Positions 37,201 through 50,400 of a DNA stretch of 64,000 nt are shown here, one piece after another. Each line of letters begins with the position of its first letter. Positions within the stretch are counted from its first letter, which is position 1. The stretch covers positions 123,930,126-123,994,125 of the forward strand of contig CP136069.1 of NCBI GenBank assembly GCA_032622095.1. The letters are read 5' to 3'. The DNA is from Siphonodentalium dalli (lineage: Eukaryota > Mollusca > Scaphopoda > Gadilida > Siphonodentaliidae). The notes under the pieces were generated by a model. The model was not told the origin of the DNA and did no database searches. It saw only the letters and a program-made list of their open reading frames with translations. A program made the translations under genes and the position numbers.

Positions 37201-40200
37201 CATATATATTCACCTCACCATGGACTATACAACCACTACATGTATACATATTCGCCATACCCATGACCATACCAATGAGTCAATCTAGGTATACATATAC
37301 ACATGACCAATGGTGAGCCCTTCCAGATATACCAATACCCGCACATACGACCATAAGTTCCATACTTGCCATAATCATACACGCCATCCATGATCATACA
37401 TCTACTCCCTATACACTCCCAATGATAACAATCCACAACATATATCAATATACGTCCCCCCGTTACCAACAGTCATATTGGACCAGAATACCCACATATC
37501 ATGGTTCATCTCAGTTCCGTCTCAAAGTTCTGCCCATTCCCTTTCAATAATATGACCAGAATCACAAAAGAGGTTCTCCGCAAAATTCCATACTGCAACT
37601 TTAAAATGAATTTGTCATGCCCCATACGGAACTGAGACAAACATAACATAACGTAGTTTTCAGTTAATTAACAAACATGTATAATAACCAAGTGAGTCAC
37701 AATTTGCTACCTTTTGGTTGCCATTTTGGAAGCCATCTTGAGCAATTCAGTCTATAAACACCGTAGTGTGACACATTTAAGATAGACAAAAACAATAAAT
37801 ACCTTTGATACCAAAGATAGTTGCATTTTACCTGAAAAAAATGGTCGAACCCTGAAAAGTGAGTTTTTGACGATATTTATGTCAAGTTTGTGAGTGAAAA
37901 ATTCAATATTTCTGGTGATGTCAGTGGTGACAACAGTAAAAATGATCCATGGTGCATCATACATGTCAGTATTCAATGTATAGAATACAGAATAGCCAAT
38001 TGTATACATCAACTACAACTTGTAAGCGATTGCAAGACACCCTGGGGCAATATTTACAATTTACATATATTTTGGCGGCCATTTTGAGTCAAGGTAAGAA
38101 TTTTGGTTTCAGTGAGTTTAAATATCCATAGGTAATGATATGCCTCACTTACTTTACAAAGTTCTTTTCATTTTTTGTTAAAATATGACAAGAATCCCAA
38201 TTGTGATTTTTTGGGAAATGTTTTACCGCATTCTGTAAAATCGAATTTTTGAGGGATCGGAAGGGGCTAGGACCCCAATAATTCCACATTTAATTGCTCC
38301 AATCATCAGTTAATATACAAAATAAAGTCATATTACAATACCAGTTCCAATCAGCATTAATTGATCTAGAAGACATTTGTGAAAAAAATGTCTTATTTTC
38401 AACTTCCGGCGGTCATCTTGGGTTGTGAGTTTAAATTTTTGGCCCAGAAAAGTGTCATTATGTCTTATCTTCACGGAAATATATACATTTGTATACATTT
38501 TACAAGATTTTCCAGCTATAATTTGCATAAAACTGACTTAGGGTCTGGTCTGAAAAATGGCGGCCATGATGGACGCCATCTTGCCTGTAGTCTACACGGC
38601 CACTTGTTTTGTTCTTGCTAACATTGCTTAGAAGTTGAAGGACATATTACGGAACAAAATGATTGGGGTGAAGTTAAGTCCCAGGGGGTGCAAGGGTACC
38701 CCTATTTGCTCCCGGACTATTATAGAATGATATGGGATTGGCAAGAAACTTGGTATTATAGCGTCATCCGTTTCGGAAGCCTCACAAGTTACTCGGGTTT
38801 GTTGCCACTGTGTCGTTTCAGCTATCTAGTTTAATTATCGAATTCCGACATACTTGGCTAACTGAGTGATCCCATATAACCGTCCATTATCGGAAATGTA
38901 ATTAGTATAATGAAAATGGAACCAAGCTAACTGTTTTCTCGGAAGAAAAAAAAGGTCGTATAAATTGAAATTATGTGATGTCGAGGCATAAAGTTGTTTC
39001 AAATGTGTCGTATAAATTTCAAAACGTCGTAAAATTTTGCCGCGAAAAAATTTTATTTCAAAAAAGTCGTATAAGCTCATTTCACAGTTTTCTCTTTATA
39101 GACTGGTGTAAAATCGTCAGTTTCACAATAATTCGATGCCCGGGATGTGTATCGATGGATTTGCTGCACTGTTGTTCTTCTGAATATAACATATCAAAAT
39201 ATAATCAGTTTTTTGTCTCTCCTGTAAAATGACTAAAAAGTGCGGGAATTTTGTATACGACATGTTTGAATCCCACCGACGGTATATGTGTTAAGTATAG
39301 TTTACAGGTGCATATATATGTTTGCATATTTCTAATATCAATAGTGGACAAGTGTGATTTAAAATGCTATTGTGTGGTTATTTTGTTAAATCCGATTTAT
39401 AAGTCAGTATACGGAAATCTCCACTGGAAGACAGCAGTTAACTAAGATTGCAGAAATTTACAAACAGACCAACTCTATACAATGTCTGAACAGCGGACAA
39501 ATGTAAATATTTACAATTTTATTCGGGACGAATTAATGGCCGATACACGTATATTTTCTATATACAAATACCATTGATTATTTCCTATTTGGATATCGAA
39601 TTTATGAAAATAACTAATTTGGGTAAGATCTCTTCTGATCTCTTCTGAATACCAAAGCCGCATGACTGTTCTACAGCATTTTAACCTGTTTATATTTACT
39701 CACGATCCAAATGTGACATCACACACTTTTTGGAATCTCCGCCGCTCTCCTGATAAACCCTCATTATTTCCTCTAACGCCGCATAATCCCTCCCGGGATG
39801 AAAAATGACCGGGCATTTTAAACTAGGCTGTGCATGCGCAGTCGCCTGTATGACTTTCCTTTCTGATTCTGAAAATACAAGTACATCAACAATATACATT
39901 TAATCCACGTTACAATTTACATGTACGTGTGGCTAAACGTGGTTAATATTGCCTAATCATTCTATGCAGTCTGCGATAGTAATCAAACATGTGTGCTCAC
40001 ACTAAAACTTTAGTCATGGATGCATTTATATGTTAGTGAGTATGACTATATGACTAAACAATGTGACTAATGTGTAGTTAATTACAAGCTCACGTAGTCA
40101 CTGTGACAAAGGTATCTTAGTAAAAAAATCTTATTAGTCATTTCGACTAACGATGAATAGTTTGTTCTGACCAAACTCGTCTTGCGTCTTAGTCAACTCT

Positions 40201-43200
40201 GAACTGCCAATTTCGACTATAGTTCGTTCTTGGAAAATTAGTTATTCCGATTTACGATATTTGTCAAATCTTTGTTGGCCATTTCTACTAGTTTGTTCTT
40301 AGTCAGATCTCGGATTAGTCAGTCTGAATAATGTTAATTAGTTTGTCTGACTAAATTCATGTTAGCCAACAATGTGTCGGTCATTTCAGCCTGTTTGTTC
40401 TTACTCAAATATCGTATAATTAATTAGCTAGCTAGTTTGTTTTTTTCTGCTTGAGCTCTGTATTTTTGTACCAACATTTCCATATCAGCAAGCACGACTC
40501 ATGTTGAGAAATCATCATGATAATGAATATACAACTGAAATTGTTCATGCAGAGGATATCAAGAGAGTTAGCAGCGATTTGCCGAAATCTCGTATGATAC
40601 TATTAATAAAGCTGAGGAATGTTAGCTGACTTGCACAGAACGTTCAACTGCACCCACACACGCGTGGTAGAACAATAGAGATACAACTATATGGGTCATC
40701 AGTGGAAGATTCCGGTTATAAAGTTCGAACGGTGTTCATAGATACAATGACTAGTTCTAAGAACAATAACTCAATTTACAAAACTGTACCCCATATCAGT
40801 CATTTTCAGGCGATTAATATACGCTGTCCCACCGTTCGTTTATATAAAAACTGCAATATTGAATGGTAGACGATAACAAAAGATGTAGCAGAATTTTATC
40901 CCCTCACTAAAGACTGAATTATTCGAAGAATATGGTCCAGTCCATGAGCTATTAACACAGGTCTTAATGCCGTTTATATGCTAATGTTCCAAGGTAATCA
41001 CCTATTCTGGTCCATCTTAATTCCTTTGCAAAGTCCTGCTAATTTCATTTCAAAAACATGGCCAGAAATCCAAAAGGAATTTTCGGCAAAATTACATACC
41101 ACATCCTTTAAAATGAGTTTGTTATGGCTATTAATGTCACTGGGACCACCAAGAAAGAATATTTAGTTGCCACCTGATTAACTAACATCATTAATAATTT
41201 TCTTTTCGAAACACCAGATAACTGTTCGAGATATATGCTAAACATCGACCACTTTTACAATTCTGGTGACCATTTTGCAACCAATCTATATCATTGGGTC
41301 CATAAATTCGCCGTATGATGCGTTTATAGTTCAAAAACAAAACCTCTGATAACATTAGATATGTCAAATGTATGTGAATAATAACGCGCATTGCGTGGTG
41401 CATAGCGTTCGACCAGAGGCCGTCTTCGAGGCATCAATTGAATTTCCTATTACATAATAATCATCTGGTTGACATTGACTAATACTTTGCGAATAATCTT
41501 CAATATATTAGTCAATGTTAACATGGGTTCTCAATGTATTAGGCAATGTTAGTCTCGTGATATGTAATCGGAAATGCTTTTTGCTACACCGAGTTAAGAA
41601 GGCCTCTGGCCGAATCTATGCACCACGAAAAGAGCGCTAATATTCCAATTATTTTGATAATTATGTCCCTATACCATGACAGTGTACATTGATACTATTT
41701 ACATTTTACTTGTTTAAACCAGAAAACAGAAATATTTCCATTTTTATGTCAAGTTTCTGAAATAGTCACAATTAATCCGGATGCAGCAGAAATGTTAAGA
41801 TTTAATGTATAGACAGCAGACTAGCCAATGTTATTCATCAACCACATCATGTTAGCAATTGCAGGGCATGCTGAGAAATATGTACCATTTTCGATATCTG
41901 GGCCGAAATTTTGGGCTAAGGTGATACTGTTGGTCATTTTGAGATGTAATGAGAGGTAACGATATGCCTCACTTACATCGCCAATTTTATTTTGAAGAAT
42001 TGAATTGGGCTGCAGCCCAAATGTTGACATATTTCATTGACCCCCACTGATCAGATTAAATTAGAAATGAACAATAATTCCACAATTCTCTACCAATTCC
42101 GAACAGCAAAAACTTATCTAGAAGATATTAGAGAAAAGTAGTCAAATTTTCCAGTTTCGGTGGACATTTTGGCGGCCATCTTGGCCGGGGAATTCCACAT
42201 ATACATTTGCAAATTATTGACAAAATATTCTCTCTATAATATGGATCAAACTGACTTAGTCTTGCCTGGAGTCTACGCGGCCAGTTTGTGTAATGGGAGA
42301 CAATTTGTGGGGTGCAGTTAAGTCCTAGGGGTGCACTGGTGCAATGTTAGCTCCCGGAATAATTAACACTCATGGACACCACAGACAACCCCGAGCTCAT
42401 GAATGATATGAAATAGCAAACGTAATAACGCTTTCAAATCAACCAGTAGACTAGTAGTCTGCGTTTTGGAATTAAATTTCCCGATCTTTCCGATTGCTAC
42501 ATGTGTGACGCACACGCATACAGTCTAAATAGGATCGCTAACTTGTGCATAGCGTGGCGTGTGTGAACAGTGGCTAAGAGTAAATTTCTACAATTCCGTA
42601 TTTTTTTTTCAGTGCAAAACTGACCCATCAGAGGCCAGGAACATCCGATCTCTCCGATGATGCCACATTTCACTCCAGTGTCACCGATGCCTTTCGTAAT
42701 CTCGTCGATCATTAACTCTGTCAAACTCTCAACGGAACTGTTCTTCGTGCTCTCTGTGTGCGTCGCCCCCACGTAGAAACCTGAATGCGAATAATTTAGT
42801 GTAGAGTTAGGCCCCTTGGAGTTCAAACTCGCTACGCTGCAATTGGATTTCCTTTAGCTATACCGGATATCCGTTTATCTATCGTAAACGGATTAAATTT
42901 GCTTGACACTTCTCGCAGCTATACGATACGATACGATACGCATCAACGCTTTGTTATTATCCTATTGTTTGACACACTTTCTCTTTCGTTTCCATTGAAT
43001 TGACAAATATTTACTCGAGTAACATATTGTTATATATCACACGAATCCCCCATTATATCATTAAAAATCCATTACATATTTACTAATATTACACGAAACC
43101 ACTATTATATCATTAAAAAGCCATTACAAATTTCCTTATCTCTCTCTATAGTTACATATTACTTGACATCGCGGCAATAAAACGACCGCGATCTTTACAT

Positions 43201-46200
43201 TGATTCAGGCGGATTAATACTATTTCAAAAAACCGCGCATGACATCAACACCAGTATACTAAAAAATGATTGATTTGTTCATTAAAGTTAAATTCTTGTC
43301 CAACTTCGTTGGACTAACGAACATAGACACAAAAACAAAGAAGCAAATTGTGGGAACTATATTTTCCGTCGCGCGCAATACTGTCGTATATGGTTGTGAA
43401 GCGTCTCAGACAAACGCTGTAAATGTAGCTGATTATATTTTTATATGTTATTTTCATGTGATATATACAAGATCTTCAACTCGTTATATGCTGGGATATA
43501 AGATTTTATGAAACTCGTTTGATAAATTTTATTCACAACTCGTCCACGAATCAAATTTATCAAACTGATTCGCTCTCGTGCTCTAGTTTATCACACACAC
43601 ACTGGTATATATCGGATGGAAGAGTAAGGCGTTCCCTTCGGGTGGGTGGGTGTCCAGAAGCCAAAACAAATATTCTCATAGATCATGAAATTTGTATCCA
43701 AATTATATATTTTACTTTGGTTTTAGTTTAAAACAGCCTTCAGGTGTTCAATTCTTCTCTGTTGACTAGAAATGAAGCACTTAAAGTAGTCTCCACCGAT
43801 AGGTGGTAACATTGGAGAAATTCACTAAAAATATATATATACACAATATAGTTATTTTCTGGATATTTCTCCTATAACTATCAGCTATTATGCTTGCAAA
43901 CATGTCACTATGATGCTTGCTATGTTGTTGCCACGAATGAATGGTGCTGGGATGTGATTGTCACCTAGCTCTTCTGAGCTGTCAACATGGTTATTGAAGA
44001 TTTGTGAAGAACAATGTCAATGATCACAGGTTTATTATTTTTTAATACAGACTAGATTATGATAGACTAGACAAACAATTTTGTGTAACATTCAATGGCA
44101 TTTAGTTTCATTACAAGTCAACAGTGACAACTTTGTCTTGAATATGCAGATATCTGCATACATAAGTGCATACATGCATACCGGTACAACTGTAAGGGCA
44201 AGGGTATAATATTGCAATTGTACAGCCAGACGGCCAGTTGACATTTACCGATTCATGCGAAGAAAGGGTTACATTTGGGATTGCACTGCTTTGTGGTGAT
44301 GAACAAGACCCCTTAACTTAAGCACACAAAAGCAATGGAACCCCAAAGGTAACCCATTTTCTCAAAATTGTAATCAGTAACTTTCAAAATTCGGTTCTAT
44401 TGCAAGATTATGCCAGGACAAGAGTGTAGCTTATATATTTATGGAAATAATACGATCTTATCAAAATATGGAAGTATTATCACTTGAGTATCACGAAATT
44501 TGGCCGTAATACCACTTGATTTTAGAGTTATCCATCTTTATCCGCAATTTTGTCCGAGGCCGCCCGTTTAACATCGTTTTTCTGGGCCACAAATAATTGC
44601 ACATCTCGAGAAATAACAAACTTCAAAAATCGATATCTGATCACTCTGAGCTTTGATGGGTCGGTTCCTCGACTCGAATCAAATATTGTTTTACCCCCGA
44701 AGCAAAAGAAATAGAAATTTAGGGGCGTTAATTCGGATATTGCATCTTTAAGTAGGCAATGTGTCAAATAATATTGATATCACCAATATGTATGCCAGTT
44801 TCATCCCGTTTAAGGTAAATTTCTCGACATATGTGACCCGCCATATCAAATCCAGTCGTAAGTCGGGATTTTTTTTACCCTGTGCCAATGCAATCTCTTA
44901 TATATGCGAGTCGACCATAGGTCGCCTCGCATATATAAGAGAATGCATTGGCCTAACATTTTTTTTACAATTTTAATAATGTTTTCTCGTATTCTTTAAC
45001 AATTTTATAATTTCACCCATACAGAACCCCAGACAAACATGAGCAGACGACAATCTTCTATATGCTTCTATATATGTGTGGGGCTCCCTGCAGGGTAATG
45101 GATGTTTTTTATTTTATGTCCTAAAAATTGTAAGAAACATTTATTTAAAAAAAATGATAAAACATTGTTAGGCCAATGCATTCTCTTATATATGCGAGGC
45201 GACATATGGTCGACTCGCATATATAAGAGAATGCATTGGCACAGGGTAAAAAAATCCCGACTTACGACTGGATTTGATGTGGCGGGTCACATATATATAA
45301 AGGCAATACCATCCACACGGGCTTTCAAAATGTCATGAGGGTTCCTGACTTGAAGTATCATTTATCAGTAACTTACTGTAAATCTACAGTTTATTATATC
45401 ACTGTTGGTTTTTCCTTTTCGGAAACAAATCAATAAAATATGTCATCGCATGGGAAATCTCTTCCCGGAAGTAATTCAAACAACAACAACAACAATACAA
45501 TTTATATGGAACTCCTATTTCGAGAGGATTTCAACTATTATCAGAAAAAAAACACACAAGAGAACAATCTGGTGCTGCACACATTTTACTCAATAGTGCT
45601 AGATTTCCAATAAAAACAGTAACATTTTCTACCCCCGTTCATAAAAAATAATTGAAGAACAAAAAATGCTACAATATATCTACATATCATAATAGACTAT
45701 TATGTATACATACATATCACTCAAAATTCAAAATTAATATTTTGTATACCTTCAAATCTATGCAGGATGTGTCAGGGAAGAGATATGGCATCTTTAATAT
45801 TACAATTATAGTGTCCCTCGAACTCAACAGGTGTTACAGACTATATATATATAGTTACTCCGCGCAAAACAGTGGTGTGCATTGGTGTAGTGGTTGCAGG
45901 CAACTAAATCATTTCAATATGCATCAGTATTAAAGTTAAGTCATGTCCAGATACATTACAAAACGGAGCCAAACTTGACAATGTAGAGATTAGAACTCCA
46001 ACTCGGACATAATCAGCAAATCGCCGGTTTTTGCTGCAAATCACGGATTGTTGCGGCGAACGCCAAAATATAGTTTGTAATTGTAATATGCAATATTAAA
46101 TCTGAATGAACTGAGAAACGGACCCCCAACAAGACTAATTAGTTAATTACCTGTTCCCAGAACAATATTAACTCCACTCTCTTCAGAGACACGTTTGATG

Positions 46201-47428
46201 TAATGTACGTCCCGTTTCAGCCCAATCGTAGTGTTGTCCACTATTGTTCTGCCACCGTTCGCCTGAAAATAAAGGTTGGTTGGTTAGAATTTGGGTCCGT
46301 TTGGTTTACTGAAGTTTATCATCTTTTCAGGCGCCACGCGATTTCACGATTGGAGGAAATACGGCACAGATAGTCACTCCACTAAAGGGTAGAAAACATG
46401 TACCGACCATCGGAAAGCAACTGACAAACTTGTTCAGATACACGGATCACGTTGTCTTCTCCGCCGGCTAACTTGTTGGCCGCGGATCACAAATGCGCGT
46501 TTATCTGGATCAGAACCAGATTATTCATCGCGGCGGCTTATATTGGCATATAATGCGCCATGCACATTACCTACTGAGCCACCATGGTCCCCGGTTAATT
46601 TGGGTGTTAAGTTGTTTTAGTCAGATATAGCCATATTTAGACGATTTTTAACTTATTATCTGAACAATTCCTCCAATGAATCGGCATCCTTCTGCACTTG
46701 TATTGTAATTGACTGTCGTCTGCTTATATCTCCTGAACGATATGAATAATAGACCATTCCAATGTATAATTTTATAACTGACTGGAGAATCCATTTATTA
46801 AAGAAATAATTAACAGTAAGAGACATGTACCGAGCATTATTACCATGCATGGAGCTGCTCTGGCGTAAGTGCAGCGTTAACCATTTCATGGCGGGATCCA
46901 CGCTGGTGCAACATTAAAGATCACGTGTCTGTGCCTGTACCTGTGCATTCTCTCAAAATTGCGAGTCTCCCATAGGGAGCCTCGCATATATAATAGATTG
47001 CACTGGCTTTCAAAGTCAAGGTAAATATTGTTATAGGCCAATGTATATATGCGAGGCTCCCTATTGGATTTTTGCGAAATTACAGGAAGCTCCAGTCATC
47101 GAAGGGTTAATACCTTAAATTGCTTCACTTCTTCCAAGACAGCTTCATGTTCCTCATAGAAATCCAAGTTTGTCCGACTCGAGTATCTGTAAAAGATGCA
47201 CATTAACAGTAATTCAATCGAATGTTTAGATTTTGAGAGTCACATAATATGTCGCTCCAAATGTTCGTGATGATGTTGGTGGTGGTGGTGGTGTTGATGA
47301 CGACGGCGACGACGACGATGATGACGTCGACGATGATGATGGAGATGGTGTTAATGATAATACTGATGATGATGATGATAATAATAACGATGACGATGAT
47401 AATGCTGATGATAATAATAATAATAATA

Positions 47429-47478
<50 letters not shown>

Positions 47479-50400
47479 AATAACGATGACGATGATAATG
47501 ATGATGATGATAATAATAATAATAATGATGATGATGATGATAATGATGATGATGATAATGATGATGATGATGATGATAATGATGATGATGATGATGACAA
47601 TGATGGTAATGGCGATTATGATATTGACGACGCGATGGTGTGGTGATGATGGTGATGGCGGTGATTAGGATTTTGTTGTTTTGCATATGTATTGTAATTT
47701 AGTTATGTTATTTACAGTATTTCTGAGTGATGAAACATTACATTGATATAACACGCCACCAACGACGGGGGCACACAACAACGGCAAGCAAAAATGATGA
47801 CGACTGCACTTTTTGTTTGTATTCTGTGGCAACTCGCGAACTATATAATATAGATATAGACGATAATTTGCGGCTATGTTCATAACGAATGAAGTGAATA
47901 ACTGGTGTACAAACTGCTAACGATTGCAGGTCGGTCGCAAAATATTCAATGTCCTCTGAACCTCAAATTGGTCAAACAAGGATCAATATGCTAACATGCA
48001 CATATATGACATCCTATAGATTAAACAAACCATTTGCTGCTAGCTTCTCTGGAGAACGCAAGGAAAACCGGACCTGTCCACAGTTGTCAATCAAATAATT
48101 ATTTATTATATAATTATATTTGTTTCTACCAATAAGCGACCGGTCGGTCGCTTGCTGCATCAAAGTGCTTTGTCATCCTAATTTAGATATCCGTGCATAC
48201 TTTCTATTCAGTGTTAAATTGTCTATATTCAAACAACATTTGTGTTGTCAAATCATAATGTACTGAAATTTCTATTTGCATGGTGATGTTGGAAATTCAG
48301 ACATGATTATAACACTAATTTTCATTTTGAGTGACACTTGTCGTAATTTTCACATTTAAAGGCTGAACGAATGTATGTTCTCTAGTGTATTATAATCTGC
48401 AGACGCGATGTCTCCTAGCAACCGTGAGCCCCCCCCCCATAGTGCATATGTGTGGAAAGCTCCAAGATTTGGTTATAATAATAATAATGACCAGTTTTAT
48501 ATAGCGATTAACCAATTACTTGCTCTAACACGCTTGGTGCAATATTACCACAGTACAAGCCAACCAATGAACCGGCTGCAGCCATTGCAGGCGCTGCTCT
48601 AGTTTGATCAGAACATGCTCTGATACTCATCAGTATGCCAAGCTGACTGGTACTATTTTAACGCATGTGTGAGGCGAAGCCGACACAGTACGAGCGACCT
48701 TGCTCAATGGTCACAACTTGGCACGGGTTTTGAAACAGCGAGCAATCCGACAATTGCACGTCGCTCAAAGCGGCCAAGCCACTGCTATGTGGAGACTCAA
48801 TGACCGGCAGCGCGCTGCGAACCCATATTGACATGTTTACAGCGAATACAAGCCCGACACGCTAACCATTCGACCACGGAGCTCCATGGTTGATAGTTGT
48901 GCTGCATGTTTAATTTGAGTGCTATTTGCGTAACTTCATTCCGATGACCTGCTTCAATTATAATACGCAATCAGAAGCAATCAGATTCACATGCACCGAG
49001 AATCTCTGAGCGGAATGATGAGTTTACGATGATGTTGGCCAGCGAGCTGACTAGAAGGATTCCATTGGGTGTCCATCTGCACCTTCCAACTGCCTCATTG
49101 AATCAGACAAAATTTCACGCAGCTCCATTTTCTTGTGTTGAAAATTTCCAACATAAGGGGTTTATGTTGGAAATTTTCCAACTAATGACCTATTCTGTCT
49201 AGAAATAAAAAAGTTCCCACCAAAATGCTGTTGTAAAATCAAATTTTGGTCTGAAATGGCCATCAGTTGGACATTTTTCAACCTTAGGGCTATGTAAGGT
49301 TGGACATTCCCAACAATTGGAAAGCTTGATGTACCAGTTGGAAATGCAAACACAGTGGGGAGGGGTGCAAAATGGAATCTGCGAACCTGGGAATTTGGCG
49401 AGGTTCAAGGGGAGAGCCGGTGCCGTTTGAAATTTTAAGGCATACAGCCCTCAACATGGACATAGTAGTAACGCTCCTGGTATGGTCTTTATCCCATGGA
49501 TTTTGGGAACTAAATTTCCCAGGTTCACAAACTAATATTAAGTTACCCAGGTTAGCTGAAACTGGTAGATTGGCTCATGTATATACATTCGATTCGAGAT
49601 TCGATTCGATTCGCGAATCTCACCTCCTATTCTAATCGAGATTCGATTCGATTGTAATCCCCCCCCCCGATTCGCAGGGCCCTAATATAATGCCCGTAGA
49701 AAGTAGTATTTATCGACATATTGCGATACCGGGGAACAAAAATAAATTATATTTGGTGTATGTGGCTTTAACACAGAGGTGTCAGAGAAAAAGTATATAG
49801 TCACTGACGCAGATTATCGAATTAAAATGGTGTCTCGACGGTGGCTAACCAAATTGATTCGATAGTTTTGCAGGTTGAATATTGCAAGGCATGCCGATGA
49901 TTTAGGAACATAAATAATAGTATTTTGGATTGAGATTTATTGAAGACTTAATTATTGCCGATCATATCATCATGTCTGTAATTTGACTGGATTATTCGTC
50001 TTGGGAGTTGAAAACGTTGGAGTTTTCCTACCATAGTGCTGGGTATGACTATTTATGGGACCATCCCCCTTTTATACCCAACAACATATGTGCAAACAAA
50101 TGAGAATGTGCTCTTTGAACGATGCAAATAACAGGGTACATTTTCATTGTAATTACCATGTTGCTTGTATCGTTCAAGAGCATATATGAGTGTGTATTCA
50201 CTAATCCATGGCTCAAATTCATTCATGTGTTACATATATTATGTTGAGTATAAAAGGAGATGGTCCCACAAATGGCCCGATTTAAGTGTCAACTGATTTT
50301 TTCTCAGTATCGCACAGAAGATGCTTACAGTAGGAAATTAAATAATTTAAATATATTTAATGTCTACAATCTATACATACAGTAATGCCCTAATTAATCG

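Larger units (their letters stand above)
33057..38717. mobile_element. Giant foldback element FB2 (5661 bp)
   Basis: Starts GCCCGGGAGCTAATAGGGGT and ends with the matching complement, each next to TA. The arms 33057-34400 and 37500-38717 are inverted copies, with outer sequence shared with FB3 (GGGACTTAACTTCACCCCA), GATGGCGTCCATCATGG and repeated AAGATGGCNGCC cores. Inside are two oppositely oriented minisatellite arrays meeting at an anchor near 36080-36150. Confidence 0.85.
32776..39287. mobile_element. Outer inverted-repeat element hosting FB2
   Basis: CGTCGGTGGGATTC near 32779 is matched in inverse by GAATCCCACCGACG near 39268, and both ends are rich in GTCGTAAAA/GTATACGAC words. Together with the internal 33057-38717 element this looks like an older element into which FB2 inserted. 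The evidence is limited to short ends. Confidence 0.4.

Noticed and set aside
43266-43731. Two plus-strand frames of 70-81 codons in PTER intron 4
   Set aside because: AT-rich, no domain, and inside an intron on the opposite strand to PTER.
47226-47686. Long poly-Ser, poly-Met and poly-His open frames on both strands
   Set aside because: They are created by a GAT/ATC trinucleotide tract inside a PTER intron; there is no start context or conserved domain.
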